DNA of 64,000 nucleotides from Bacteroidota bacterium. GTDB lineage: Bacteria; Bacteroidota; Bacteroidia; Chitinophagales; Chitinophagaceae. Under the pieces are notes generated by a model. It searched no databases, was not told the DNA's origin, and worked only from the letters and a program-made list of their open reading frames with translations. The translations under genes were made by a program, and so were the position numbers. This document shows, piece by piece, positions 17,189 to 26,604 of this stretch. Position 1 is the stretch's first letter, and each line of letters starts with the position of its first letter. The DNA is taken from positions 62,001 to 126,000 of the forward strand of contig VGFT01000006.1 in NCBI GenBank assembly GCA_016868775.1, read 5' to 3'.

Positions 17189-18046
17189 ATGGAAAATAAT
17201 ACATCCTTACAGCAGCAGTTACTGGAAGCCGGCGTGCATTTCGGTCACCTGAAAAAGAAGTGGAACCCCAAGATGTTGCCCTACATCTTCGCCGAGAAAA
17301 AAGGCATCCACATCATCGACCTGAACAAGACCGTTGAGTGCTTGCAGGAAACGGCTGCAGCCCTTAAGCAGATTGCCCGCAGCGGACGCAAGATTCTCTT
17401 TGTTGGAACGAAGAAGCAGGCCAAGGACATCGTACAGGAATCCGCTCAGCGCGTAGGCATGCCCTATGTCACCGAGCGTTGGTTGGGTGGCATGCTCACC
17501 AACTTCCTCACCATTCGGAAGAGCGTGAAGAAGATGCAGAGCATTGAGAAAATGCTGGGCGATGGTTCGTTCGACAGCATCACCAAAAAAGAGCGTCTGA
17601 CGCTGAGCCGCGACAAGGACAAGATGGAAAAAGTATTGGGCGGTATCGCTCAATTGGGCCGCGTACCTGCTGCCCTGTTCCTGATCGATATCGGACATGA
17701 GCACATCGCGCTGGCCGAAGCCAAGCGTCTGGGTATTCAAACATTCGGATTGGTAGATACGAACTGCGATCCGAACAAAGTGGATTTCCCGATCCCGGCT
17801 AACGATGATGCCACTAAATCCATCACCATCCTCGTAAACTACATCACCAATGCCATCGCAGAAGGACTGGCCGAGCGCCAAGCCGCGAAGGAAGATGAGG
17901 TAGAAGAAATGACCGATGATGAGAAAGAGCGCAAAGCCGCCAAACTCCTCGCTGAGGCAGAAGCCGAGGGAGGAAAAGGTGGTGGCCGCCGCGGTGGTCC
18001 AGGTGGTGGAGGCGGAACCCGTCGTCGTACCCCCGCCCGCCGATAA
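17189..18046 (+). CDS. rpsB: 30S ribosomal protein S2 with Gly/Arg-rich tail
   Basis: S2 joins the small subunit late, near S1. The core is normal: [19 protein letters not shown], the WLGGMLTNF segment, then [20 protein letters not shown] and [19 protein letters not shown]. The protein is 285 residues, longer than the usual 230-250, because an acidic linker ([19 protein letters not shown]) leads into a C-terminal tail dominated by Gly and Arg. Extended S2 tails occur in Bacteroidota; this one resembles an RGG-type nucleic-acid-binding tail by composition only. tsf follows, the conserved order. Confidence 0.97.
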   Translation: MENNTSLQQQLLEAGVHFGHLKKKWNPKMLPYIFAEKKGIHIIDLNKTVECLQETAAALKQIARSGRKILFVGTKKQAKDIVQESAQRVGMPYVTERWLGGMLTNFLTIRKSVKKMQSIEKMLGDGSFDSITKKERLTLSRDKDKMEKVLGGIAQLGRVPAALFLIDIGHEHIALAEAKRLGIQTFGLVDTNCDPNKVDFPIPANDDATKSITILVNYITNAIAEGLAERQAAKEDEVEEMTDDEKERKAAKLLAEAEAEGGKGGGRRGGPGGGGGTRRRTPARR

Positions 18047-18114
18047 ATCATCCAATAACTAAAACGAGCATGTTCTTTCAATAGGAACAATCTTGAACCT
18101 TATAAAAACCAATT

Positions 18115-18951
18115 ATGACAACCGCAACGATCAGTGCACAGGATATCAATAAACTTCGTCAGGCCACCGGTGCCGGAATGATGGATTGCCGCAAGGCACT
18201 CACTGAAACCAATGGCGATTTTGAAGCGGCCATCGACTGGCTGCGCAAACAAGGTCAGAAAGTAGCGGCCAAGCGCAGCGATCGCGAAGCCAAAGAAGGA
18301 GTAGTCATCGCCCAAACCACGGCCGATAACAAAACTGGTATCGTCGTATGCGTGAGCTGCGAAACCGATTTCGTTTCTAAGAATGCCGACTTCGTGGCCT
18401 TCGCGAAAAGCATCGCCGATGCCGCCATCACCCACAACGTACAGAACCTCGACGGATTGCTGAACGTGAAAGTTGGAGATCTCACCGTAGCCGCGATGGT
18501 CGATGAGAAACTTGCCACCATTGGCGAAAAGATCGGCGTCACCAAATTTGAACGCATCGATGCCCCTTATGTATCTTCTTATATACACGGTGCCTATCGC
18601 ATCGGGGTATTGGTTGGGTTGGATAAAGAATCTGCCGAGGTCGGTAAGGACGTAGCCATGCAGATCGCCGCCCTCAATCCGGTAGCCGTAGATGCCAGCT
18701 CGGTACCGGCCGATGTCATCGCCCGCGAGAAAGACATCATCATGGAACTGATGAAGCAAGACCCGAAAATGGCTGGTAAACCTGCCGAGATGATCGCGAA
18801 GATCGCCGAAGGCAAGATGGGAGCGTTCTTCAAGGAGCAGACCCTGACCGCTCAGGCCTTTGTGAAGGATGGAAGCAAGTCGGTCGGCGACTACCTCAAA
18901 GAAGCCGGTAACATCACCGTTACGGCCTTCAAACGCATCGCACTCGGCTAA
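18115..18951 (+). CDS. tsf: Elongation factor Ts
   Basis: EF-Ts is the guanine-nucleotide exchange factor that regenerates EF-Tu-GTP. The 278-residue protein shows the N-terminal UBA-like module ([20 protein letters not shown], then [14 protein letters not shown]) and the [10 protein letters not shown] motif that contacts EF-Tu. It also has the C-terminal helical region ending in [12 protein letters not shown]. It follows rpsB by 68 bases, as in most bacteria, and is followed by an intrinsic terminator. Confidence 0.98.
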   Translation: MTTATISAQDINKLRQATGAGMMDCRKALTETNGDFEAAIDWLRKQGQKVAAKRSDREAKEGVVIAQTTADNKTGIVVCVSCETDFVSKNADFVAFAKSIADAAITHNVQNLDGLLNVKVGDLTVAAMVDEKLATIGEKIGVTKFERIDAPYVSSYIHGAYRIGVLVGLDKESAEVGKDVAMQIAALNPVAVDASSVPADVIAREKDIIMELMKQDPKMAGKPAEMIAKIAEGKMGAFFKEQTLTAQAFVKDGSKSVGDYLKEAGNITVTAFKRIALG

Positions 18952-18972
18952 TGTTGAAAAAAACAAATACTT

Positions 18973-19002
18973 AAGGGATCCAATAGCGGGTCCCTTTTTT
19001 TT
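18973..19002 (+). terminator. Rho-independent terminator after tsf
   Basis: AAGGGATCC and GGGTCCCTT pair with one mismatch around the loop AATAGC, followed by an unbroken T-run to 19002. It ends the rplM-rpsI-rpsB-tsf transcript. pyrH appears to restart from a TATATTTA box at 19011-19018. Confidence 0.85.
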
Positions 19003-19036
19003 GAGTTTAATATATTTACCCCGAAATCCGCTTTAC

Positions 19037-19747
19037 ATGCTTCCCAAATACAAACGCGTCCTCCTGAAACTCTCCGGCGAATCGCTCATGGGCGATAAGA
19101 ACTTTGGATTTGATACCGATGTGATCAGCCAATACGCAAAAGATGTAAAGGCCATCTCCGAGCTCGGAGTACAAGTGGCCATTGTGATCGGTGGGGGCAA
19201 TATTTACCGGGGGATGAACGAAGCAGATACAGGCATTGAACGGGCACACGGAGATTACATGGGCATGCTGGCCACCGTCATCAATGGCATGGCCCTGCAA
19301 GCTAGTCTGGAAAAGGAAGGGCTCTATACCCGACTGCTCAGTGCCATCAAAATGGAACAGATTGCGGAGCCCTACATCCGTCGCCGCGCCATCCGACACC
19401 TTGAAAAAGGAAGGATCGTAATCTTCGGAGCCGGAACCGGGAACCCTTATTTCACCACCGATACGGCCGGTTCCCTGCGCGCCATCGAGATCAATGCCGA
19501 CGTGATCCTGAAAGGAACCCGGGTGGATGGCATTTATACGGCCGACCCCGAAAAAGACCCCGCCGCAAAAAAATACGATGTGATCAGCTTCCAGGATTGC
19601 ATCTCCCAACAGTTAAAGGTGATGGACATGACCGCCTTCACTCTCTGTATGGAGAATAAACTTCCCATTATCGTATTTGATATGAATCAGCCCGATAATT
19701 TGCGCCGGGTGGTAAGCGGGGAAAAGGTCGGAACCTTAGTCAAATAA
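19037..19747 (+). CDS. pyrH: UMP kinase
   Basis: PyrH phosphorylates UMP to UDP in pyrimidine nucleotide synthesis. The start at ATG 19037 gives 236 residues, the family length, with [20 protein letters not shown] at the N-terminus; the open frame runs further upstream through tsf and its terminator but cannot be coding there. Family features are the GGGNIYRG loop, [19 protein letters not shown] for phosphate and UMP binding, and the [12 protein letters not shown] segment. A -7-like box lies 18 bases before the start, so it is probably transcribed separately from tsf. Confidence 0.97.
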   Translation: MLPKYKRVLLKLSGESLMGDKNFGFDTDVISQYAKDVKAISELGVQVAIVIGGGNIYRGMNEADTGIERAHGDYMGMLATVINGMALQASLEKEGLYTRLLSAIKMEQIAEPYIRRRAIRHLEKGRIVIFGAGTGNPYFTTDTAGSLRAIEINADVILKGTRVDGIYTADPEKDPAAKKYDVISFQDCISQQLKVMDMTAFTLCMENKLPIIVFDMNQPDNLRRVVSGEKVGTLVK

Positions 19748-19880
19748 CCCACTTCGTAGATTTACGTAGGGATTTTACGTGGCTTTTTTGTGCCCGGAGA
19801 ATTACATTGCTGTCTCCAATACCACTGAATATCCAACTCCGCCTCCCTGCTACCCGACGCTGCGTTTCAAACCTGCGAAC

Positions 19881-20024
19881 ATGAATCTATTGTCTGTTGC
19901 ATTCTCCGGAGCGGAGATTGGCGTGTGGGCCGCCCTGCTTTTTTCAAGTGGGATGGTGCTTCATTTTTGGTGGACACAGCGGCAACTTTTCTCATCCGAT
20001 CCTTTTTTGAAAGAAAAAAAATGA
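19881..20024 (+). CDS. Small single-span membrane protein (47 aa)
   Basis: This short gene encodes MNLLSVAFSGAEIGVWAALL and onward, with one hydrophobic helix (about residues 8-28) and a basic end (FLKEKK). Support comes from the ATGA overlap with the next gene at 20021-20024, which implies translational coupling, and from the strongly biased membrane segment. No family was recognised. A membrane partner for the coiled-coil protein that follows is a reasonable guess. Confidence 0.55.
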   Translation: MNLLSVAFSGAEIGVWAALLFSSGMVLHFWWTQRQLFSSDPFLKEKK

Positions 20025-20395
20025 AACAGGAATCGGATAATCGGAAAAATCGTCTTTTACAAGAGCGCGAAACCTTGTCGCACGAACTCGAACACCTGCG
20101 AAAAGAACTGGAGTCGACCCAAGAGAAATTTCAAGCGCTTCAATCCGCCCTTCAATCAAAAGACGAACTGCTCCAACACCTTAAGATCGAACATCGTGCC
20201 TACCGGGACTTACTCACCAGCTCCCTACAATCGGATCAGCACCCCGACAATCGACCTGCATTCCAACCCGACAGCAATCCCGATCCCGCCCTGACCAAAG
20301 AACTCAACCGAGCTGAACGGCGCATTGAGGAACTGGAATTGAAATTGCTGGATAGGGAGGAGGAACTGGGACGAATCAGCAGGAAGAGGGTTTAG
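20021..20395 (+). CDS. Coiled-coil protein of unknown function
   Basis: The 124-residue, highly charged protein starts at the ATG that overlaps the preceding stop. Residues 8-60 (ETLSHELEHLRKELESTQEK and on) and about 90-120 (LNRAERRIEELELKLLDREE) show heptad patterns for coiled coil, with a polar proline-containing linker between. No enzyme motif is present. The stop codon lies inside the first arm of an intergenic repeat. It may oligomerise and tether to the upstream 47-residue membrane protein. Confidence 0.65.
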   Translation: MKQESDNRKNRLLQERETLSHELEHLRKELESTQEKFQALQSALQSKDELLQHLKIEHRAYRDLLTSSLQSDQHPDNRPAFQPDSNPDPALTKELNRAERRIEELELKLLDREEELGRISRKRV

Positions 20396-20478
20396 AGAAC
20401 AGGGTTTAGTGTTTAGCACATAACATCATAATTTACAATAACTAACCAATTACCCTAAACCCTAAACGCTGTTCTACT
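20388..20478. repeat. GTTTAGGG-type intergenic inverted repeat, copy 1
   Basis: The left arm (20388-20423) contains GGGTTTAG, GAACAG, GGGTTTAG and TGTTTAGCACATAA. The right arm (20450-20478) reads CCCTAAACCCTAAACGCTGT and on. The arms are complementary and enclose an A/T-rich centre. Both neighbouring genes converge on it and their stop codons touch it, so it may act as a bidirectional terminator. The left arm shares over 25 identical bases with the copy at 55765. Confidence 0.7.
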
Positions 20479-23400
20479 CATCTAACATGCACTCGTCCCT
20501 CTGCGAGTTGTTCCCCGTTCGCATTACCAACAATTAAGTAATAAATGCCTCGACTACCACGAGCCAGGTTGATGGGGATGAGGGTATAGGCGCCAGCGAT
20601 CGGAAAGTTCCTATCAAATACCAACGAACCTTTGGAGTCATAGATCAGGATCCGACGCTGGGTATTCACGCCACTGGCGTTGTAATAAGACACCTGAAAA
20701 TTACCATCGTTGGGAGAAGGGAAAATGAACAATTTATCACTGGAACGTGCAACAATATTCACTACAGAGGAGGCAGCAGCGCAAATGAGGCCGCCGGGCC
20801 ACGATTCACGCACCGTTGCCTGATAGTTCCCTACGGTGGTTATATTCACCAGCAGACTATTTCCCGTCACCGATATAGGCGTGTTGTTCAATGTCCACGT
20901 ATAACTATACGTACCTCCCGTGGGTGAGGAAGGGTTGGCGGTAAGGGTGGTGGTTTGTCCGGGTAACAATCCTGTCAACGGATTCGCACTGAGCGTAATC
21001 GTGGGTTGCTGGCGAACGGTCAACACCGCCACGGCTGAAGAAGCTTGAGTCGGACAAGTCGCGTTTGATAGCAGACACCGGTATTGACTACCTGTCATGG
21101 AAAGCGTAACCGACGCAAGGGCTAGACTTGGTCCGTTTCCACCGGGGACAGGCGTCCAACTACTGCCTCCATTGGTACTCACTTGCCATAGATAGTTGAT
21201 ACTGGGTACGCTGGTGCCACCGACGCTAAACGTGACAGAAGAACCAGAGCAAACCTGTTGGCTGGAGGGAGAGGAAGAAACCACCGCCGGGGCATGAACC
21301 GTTAAGGTCGCCGCAGAGGAAGTTACGTTGGGCGTGCACGTACCTGCCACTACACAACGATATTGATTTGCAGAAAGGGAGACAGATGCATTGCTGATGG
21401 TTAATTGATTGGTGGTCGTGCCGCTATACGTGGCATCGCTCGAAAGATTCACAAATCCACTACCTATATTTACCTGCCATTGATAAGTGGCTGCAGTACC
21501 GGAGCCGGTAATGGAGAAAAGCACGGTAGAGCCGGCACAGATCGTTTGTGAAACAGGCTGTGTGCCAATCGCAGGCAATCGATTGACCGTGAGGGTAGCT
21601 GCTGTGGAAACAGAAGGTGTGGTACAAGTGGGATTAGATACCAAACAACGATAGGCGTATCCATTTAACGCAAAAGGCACGGATGCAACATTTAACGTGG
21701 CGGTTGTTGCTCCACTATAAAGACCTCCATTGGAGATATTCACAAACCCGCTGCCGGAATCTACCTGCCATTGATAAATGACATCCGATCCGGTTGCTCC
21801 AACAGAAAAACTGGTATTGGCACCCTCACAAACAACAACCGAGTTGGGATTGGAAGAAACCAGCGTGGTCGTGACCACATTTAGCACGGCACAGTCGGAG
21901 GTGGCGGCAGGCGTACAAACACCACTGGCGATGCACCGATAGGAGTATCCATTCATGCTAAGAGTGACGTTGCTGACTGTGTAGGAGCCAGACGTGGCAC
22001 CCGGAATATTGGTCCAGCTTCCCGTGCAACCCGTAGTACTTTGTTGCCACTGATAGGTGATGCCGGATCCGCTTGCCGTTGCCGTAAACGTATTGGAACT
22101 GCCCACACAAAGTGTTGTTGAGGTCGGTGAAACAAAAAACAAGGGAATGGTATTCACGGTGAGCGATACCACATCAGAGGTTGCATTGCCACAACTACTG
22201 CTGACCAAACAACGATATAGATTGCCGGACAGACTTGGACTGGTATTCGGTATGGAAAGGGTTGGTCCGTTTGATCCGGCGATCGATGTATAGCTAGTCC
22301 CCCCATTTATACTCACTTGCCAGTCATAGTTAGTTGCCCCTAATGCAGTCAAAGAAAACAATGCAGTTGCTCCCTCGCAAACGGTTTGACTGACGGGTTG
22401 CGAGGTGATGCTTAACGCAGTGGTGACGTTTAGCGTAGCGGTTGCGGAAGTGACCGTTGTAGGCGGACACGTACCCACCACAACACATCGATATTGGTAG
22501 CCGCTCATGGCAGTGCCCACTCCGGTAACGGTGTAAGAAGCCGCGGTGGCACCAGCGATATTAGACCAGTTCACGCCTCCATCCATGCTTCGTTGCCATT
22601 GATAGGAAAGTGTACCGCCTGCTGCGATTACTTGGAAAGTTTGAGAGCCACCATCACAAGCAGTCGCTGATTGCGGCTGCTGGGTGATCGTGGTGGAGTT
22701 GCTTACCGTCAGCGTGGCTGCGGCCGAGGAAGTGGAGCCGCAGGGATTGGAAACCACACATCGATATTGATTGCCGCTCATCAAGGTAGTGGCTGACGCA
22801 ATGGAGTAAGTTGAATTGACGGCGCCGGAAATATTGTTCCAAGTCAAACCTCCATCCGTGCTGAGTTGCCATTGATAATTACCTGTTGCGGTGACAGAAA
22901 AACTGGCGCTGCCTCCTGCACACACCGATTGGGATGCGGGCGGTGAGGAAATGATTGGACCCGCTCCCGCCTGAATCGTATAGGTAAGTACACGCGTTTG
23001 ATTGGATACACCATTGGCTGTTCCGGTTACAGTTATATTGTATGTACCGGGTGCCAGCGAGTTGGTGCCGTTTAGTGTAACATTCACTGCACTTCCCGGA
23101 GTAATCGGATTGGCGGAGAAGGATACGGAGGTTCCGGTGGGATTTCCGCTCGCTGAAAGTGTAATGGCATTGCTGAATCCGCCCGCCACGATGGTGGCAA
23201 GCGTGATCGACATACTGCCCGGAGCGGGGCAGGTTGCCACACTCGGAGCGGGGGTGTTGAATGTATATCCGGAGGGAGCCGGTACCGTAGCCGTGAAGAT
23301 CCCACGACCATGCGTGGCTGCGGCGATGAGGCGATCGGTAGACCGATACTTGATCATATCGGTTCGTACGTTGGGAAAGGTATTGTTGGCTTCCCAAACG

Positions 23401-25547
23401 GTACTGGACCCGTTGAGAAAATCGGTTTCCCACACACCGGTTTCCGTTGCAATGAATGCTTTGGAATCGGAGTCGGGATGAAACAATGCCCAGCGCACCG
23501 GCATGTTGGGGAGATTTCCGTCGCAGGCCGTCCACGTCGCTCCACCATCCGTACTTCTCCAAATATTGTTGATGTTGTAGTTGGAATAGATCGCCAGCAG
23601 GTTTTGGTCGGAAGAGCCGGTTACAACGCAATTCACATAACCGGTAGCTCCGGTTGGGGTAATAACCGTTGTGGTGGGTGCAGCGGTGTGGGCATCATCG
23701 GCGCGCACGATCCGGCCGGCACCCATTCCAAAGAAAACTCGATTTTGGGTATAGGGCGAGACGTGAACGGCTGATACATTCTGACCGGCAAAATCGCCCA
23801 TGGGAACAACCGTCGTCGTGTTGCCGGTTTGAGGATCATCCCAGCGCAGAAACGCGCCTGCATTGTTACAGGCATAGATGCGATTGTTGACGTTGTCATA
23901 ATCCCACGGGTTCACAAAACGTCCAGTACTTTGGCTATTCACGGGCGTGCTCCACGAAGCGCCGTTGTTTGTGCTGAGGCGGTATACATTATAGACATAA
24001 GAACCGAACTGGAATTGCGGTTCATTTTGGTCGATGGCCGTATAGCAACCATCGCCACCGGTGACCTCCACCGAACTATCCAGCCCCACGTGGTTGAGTC
24101 GGTGTACGCCGTTGTCTTGTGCTCCGCTGATGAAATAATTTGTCTCCAGCGGATGAATGGCTATCCCATAAAATTGTTTTAACCGAAGGCCTTTGTTGCG
24201 ATCACGAATGGTGGATCCTCGATTTGAAGAAAAATGTACGCCGCCATCGCTGGTGAATAAGAGTTTGTTTCCTCCGTCCCACCACTGAATGTTGTGCTGG
24301 TCGGCGTGTACATATTGTCCGGAGGTTCCAACCCAAACAGAGATCTTGCTCCACGTGATGCCCCCATCGATGGTCTTGTGGTTATCGATGCCGCCCACGA
24401 TCACTTCGGCAGGGTTATTTGGATTGAACGCAACGGACAGATTATACCAACCTTGTCCGTTTGCCCAGTTACCGGTTGGCTGTCCGGCGGTAGCTGCCCA
24501 GTTGTCGCCGCCATCGGTCGATTTCCAGATCGTAGGCACCTGATAACTTCCGTTGATCGGAAGCGCAATGAGGTTGTTACCTGAAATTCCCAGCTCGGTG
24601 CGCTGATTGAACGTAGTAAAAGGAGTGGTGGGATAACTCCATCCACTACCGGAAGCAGCGGTTGCCGGTGCATCGGTAAAGGCATAGCCGGAGCTGCTAA
24701 AAATTCCGGAAACAACATGCAAGCGTCCGGGGCCACCGGTGGTACTGATCTCAATATCTGAGATACTGGTGCCCACGCCGGTTGGAGTGATGTTGGTCCA
24801 GCTAGCACCCCCATCGGTTGAACGTTGTAATCCTTGCCCCCTTGTGGCCAGATAAACATTTCCCTGATGGTCGCAAAGGATCTTGGTGCTGTTTGGGAAG
24901 GTGGCGGTGTTGGACAGGTAGGTCCAGGTATTTCCGCCATCAATGCTTTTGAAAACGCCGATTCCGGCAACGGCATCGATGTTGCCGAACGATTCGCCGG
25001 TTGAAAAATAAAGGTTGTTTTGAAAACCCGGACGAGGATCCTGGCAGATCGACGCAACTGCCAGATTGTTCAGGTAATCATTGACCAAGGTCCAGGTGGC
25101 CGGTGAAGCAGTGATGTCGGTGGTCTTCCACAATCCGCCGGCCACCCCCCCGACCCAAACGGTTTTTCGAGTGGGGTCGAGTGAGTCGACCATAGCCGCA
25201 CGAATGCGGCCGGCGGTTTGGTCTAGGTTGGGACGGCTGTTGCCTTGGGGACCATTGATATCGCCATTGGGACCGCGTTCGGACCAAGACAAGGCGCCCA
25301 GCCGACCCGCATTATTTAGTCGATACGATTCGGTGGCCTGCTTGGCCTGCCAGAGTAGATCGTAAGGAACTTTTCCGGTTGAAAGGTCTTTCGTGCGTTC
25401 GATCTCAAACGCCAGCGCATCACCGGGCCGGTCGTATCCGTCTTGCCCGTCTGTGGGGATATGACGATTGTCCGCCTGCAAGAACAACCCCAGCAAACCG
25501 ATCAGCAACGTGCCAAAGAACCAATTCGAAAAACGGGTAGCGTTCAT
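20478..25547 (-). CDS. Giant secreted surface protein: BNR propeller, seven Ig-like repeats, T9SS tail
   Basis: This 1689-residue exported protein begins with MNATRFSNWFFGTLLIGLLG as signal region. Residues of about 100-770 form a sortilin/VPS10-like beta-propeller with repeated Asp-box motifs (SIDGGNTW, STDGGASW, STDGGDNW, STDGGATW). A conserved beta domain follows, then seven tandem Ig-like repeats of about 90 residues. Each repeat has a Cys in the VCxG strand and one in the YRC strand (for example QTVCEGATALFSL ... LYRCLVS), plus a third Cys in most copies. A divergent PKD-like module and a C-terminal T9SS sorting domain (LFIFPSPNDGNFQVSYYNAS to VHVR) close the chain. The likely role is adhesion or carbohydrate binding at the surface; no catalytic site was recognised. 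Confidence 0.88.
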   Translation of the reverse strand: MNATRFSNWFFGTLLIGLLGLFLQADNRHIPTDGQDGYDRPGDALAFEIERTKDLSTGKVPYDLLWQAKQATESYRLNNAGRLGALSWSERGPNGDINGPQGNSRPNLDQTAGRIRAAMVDSLDPTRKTVWVGGVAGGLWKTTDITASPATWTLVNDYLNNLAVASICQDPRPGFQNNLYFSTGESFGNIDAVAGIGVFKSIDGGNTWTYLSNTATFPNSTKILCDHQGNVYLATRGQGLQRSTDGGASWTNITPTGVGTSISDIEISTTGGPGRLHVVSGIFSSSGYAFTDAPATAASGSGWSYPTTPFTTFNQRTELGISGNNLIALPINGSYQVPTIWKSTDGGDNWAATAGQPTGNWANGQGWYNLSVAFNPNNPAEVIVGGIDNHKTIDGGITWSKISVWVGTSGQYVHADQHNIQWWDGGNKLLFTSDGGVHFSSNRGSTIRDRNKGLRLKQFYGIAIHPLETNYFISGAQDNGVHRLNHVGLDSSVEVTGGDGCYTAIDQNEPQFQFGSYVYNVYRLSTNNGASWSTPVNSQSTGRFVNPWDYDNVNNRIYACNNAGAFLRWDDPQTGNTTTVVPMGDFAGQNVSAVHVSPYTQNRVFFGMGAGRIVRADDAHTAAPTTTVITPTGATGYVNCVVTGSSDQNLLAIYSNYNINNIWRSTDGGATWTACDGNLPNMPVRWALFHPDSDSKAFIATETGVWETDFLNGSSTVWEANNTFPNVRTDMIKYRSTDRLIAAATHGRGIFTATVPAPSGYTFNTPAPSVATCPAPGSMSITLATIVAGGFSNAITLSASGNPTGTSVSFSANPITPGSAVNVTLNGTNSLAPGTYNITVTGTANGVSNQTRVLTYTIQAGAGPIISSPPASQSVCAGGSASFSVTATGNYQWQLSTDGGLTWNNISGAVNSTYSIASATTLMSGNQYRCVVSNPCGSTSSAAATLTVSNSTTITQQPQSATACDGGSQTFQVIAAGGTLSYQWQRSMDGGVNWSNIAGATAASYTVTGVGTAMSGYQYRCVVVGTCPPTTVTSATATLNVTTALSITSQPVSQTVCEGATALFSLTALGATNYDWQVSINGGTSYTSIAGSNGPTLSIPNTSPSLSGNLYRCLVSSSCGNATSDVVSLTVNTIPLFFVSPTSTTLCVGSSNTFTATASGSGITYQWQQSTTGCTGSWTNIPGATSGSYTVSNVTLSMNGYSYRCIASGVCTPAATSDCAVLNVVTTTLVSSNPNSVVVCEGANTSFSVGATGSDVIYQWQVDSGSGFVNISNGGLYSGATTATLNVASVPFALNGYAYRCLVSNPTCTTPSVSTAATLTVNRLPAIGTQPVSQTICAGSTVLFSITGSGTAATYQWQVNIGSGFVNLSSDATYSGTTTNQLTISNASVSLSANQYRCVVAGTCTPNVTSSAATLTVHAPAVVSSSPSSQQVCSGSSVTFSVGGTSVPSINYLWQVSTNGGSSWTPVPGGNGPSLALASVTLSMTGSQYRCLLSNATCPTQASSAVAVLTVRQQPTITLSANPLTGLLPGQTTTLTANPSSPTGGTYSYTWTLNNTPISVTGNSLLVNITTVGNYQATVRESWPGGLICAAASSVVNIVARSSDKLFIFPSPNDGNFQVSYYNASGVNTQRRILIYDSKGSLVFDRNFPIAGAYTLIPINLARGSRGIYYLIVGNANGEQLAEGRVHVR

Positions 25548-25554
25548 ATAAATT

Positions 25555-25935
25555 TTATTTACCGGCGATCATACTGATCTCCACATTTACAAATTTGGGC
25601 AGCGCGGATACCTGCACGGTTTCCCGAGCGGGATAATCGCCCGTAAAATAGCTCCCATACACCTCGTTTACGGCGGCGAATTGATTCATGTCAGTCAAAA
25701 AGATCGTGGTTTTCAGAACATGTGAAAAATCGCGACCGGCAGCTTTCAAAATCGCCTGCAGGTTTTTCATTACCTGGTGCGTCTCCGCGGCGAGGGTGGT
25801 ATTACTGAGCTGATTGGTAACTGGATCGATACAGATCTGACCGGATATATAAAGAACATCGCCGTAACCGACGGCCTGGTTGTAGGGACCGATCGGTGCC
25901 GGGGCCTGATCGGTTCGGATAATTGTTTTTGTCAT
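25555..25935 (-). CDS. ridA: RidA/YjgF/TdcF-family enamine/imine deaminase
   Basis: RidA hydrolyses reactive 2-aminoacrylate-type enamines released by PLP enzymes to 2-ketoacids and ammonia. The 126-residue protein has the normal length and the signatures APAPIGPYNQAV, LYISGQ, the Lys/Thr-rich TTIFLTDMNQFAAVNEVYG segment, and PARETVQVSALPK with the active-site Arg. It ends NVEISMIAGK. It begins 57 bases from a divergent gene at 25993 and lies just upstream of the large surface protein gene, with no evident functional link. Confidence 0.94.
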   Translation of the reverse strand: MTKTIIRTDQAPAPIGPYNQAVGYGDVLYISGQICIDPVTNQLSNTTLAAETHQVMKNLQAILKAAGRDFSHVLKTTIFLTDMNQFAAVNEVYGSYFTGDYPARETVQVSALPKFVNVEISMIAGK

Positions 25936-25992
25936 GGTAAATAGAAGTCTCTCAAGTTAGCTTTATCTCTTTTCTTTGCAAAAAACCGTTCT

Positions 25993-26604
25993 ATGTGGGT
26001 GTTGGTCGGGGTTAGAAAAGACATCACAAACCGTCTGGGTATTGAGGAGAACGCCGTTCTCCCCGATTGGCAGATCGTATCGGCGGAGGAGCCGTTGCCT
26101 CCGGCCTCGGTGTACGTCGATCTCTCCGGCTGTTTTGCCCGGGAGCGTCCCTCGAATACCCCTTCGGATGCCTGGTGGTTCGTGCACGCCCCCGGATACA
26201 CCTTGGCGGAACTCCCCGAGCGAACCATCCGGCTCAATGCCTGGCCGGGATTCGCTGCCGGAAAAGATTGGGAAATGGTGTGGAAGGGACCTGAAGCGGC
26301 ACACGTCGCAAAAGAAATTTGCCATTCCCTTCAAAAAAAACCGATCGAAGTGCCCGACCAAATCGGACTAATCGGCGCACGGGTTTTGCTTTCCATTATC
26401 AACGAAGCGGTGTTATTGTGGGGAGAAGGGTCCGCCAGCAAACAAGATATCGACCTGGCCATGAAACTGGGGACGAATTATCCCTTCGGTCCGTTTGAAT
26501 GGGGCGAAAAGATCGGATGGAAAGAAGCCTACTCGATATTGAAAAGATTGGCTGAAACGGACGCACGATATGAACCCGCCCCGGCTTGGGAAACGGTAGT
26601 TTAA
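25993..26604 (+). CDS. 3-hydroxyacyl-CoA dehydrogenase C-terminal-domain protein
   Basis: The second half (residues about 120-200) matches the 3HCDH C-terminal helical domain: IGARVLLSIINEAVLLWGEG, then DIDLAMKLGTNYPFGPFEWG, the classic NxPxGP loop. The first 110 residues do not show the GxGxxG NAD-binding Rossmann motif expected of the full enzyme and look unrelated. At 203 residues it is probably not an active dehydrogenase by itself. The gene runs straight into tsaB, with its stop inside a 9-bp repeat array. A binding or dimerising role in acyl-CoA metabolism is possible. Confidence 0.72.
   Translation: MWVLVGVRKDITNRLGIEENAVLPDWQIVSAEEPLPPASVYVDLSGCFARERPSNTPSDAWWFVHAPGYTLAELPERTIRLNAWPGFAAGKDWEMVWKGPEAAHVAKEICHSLQKKPIEVPDQIGLIGARVLLSIINEAVLLWGEGSASKQDIDLAMKLGTNYPFGPFEWGEKIGWKEAYSILKRLAETDARYEPAPAWETVV

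Noticed and set aside
17219-18055. Long open frame antisense to rpsB
   Set aside because: rpsB is unmistakable on the plus strand; no homology-like motifs in the antisense reading.
19748-19790. Terminator after pyrH
   Set aside because: There is a T-run after ACGTGGC, but the upstream symmetry is limited to short CCAC/GTGG and ACGTA/TACGT matches, too weak to call.
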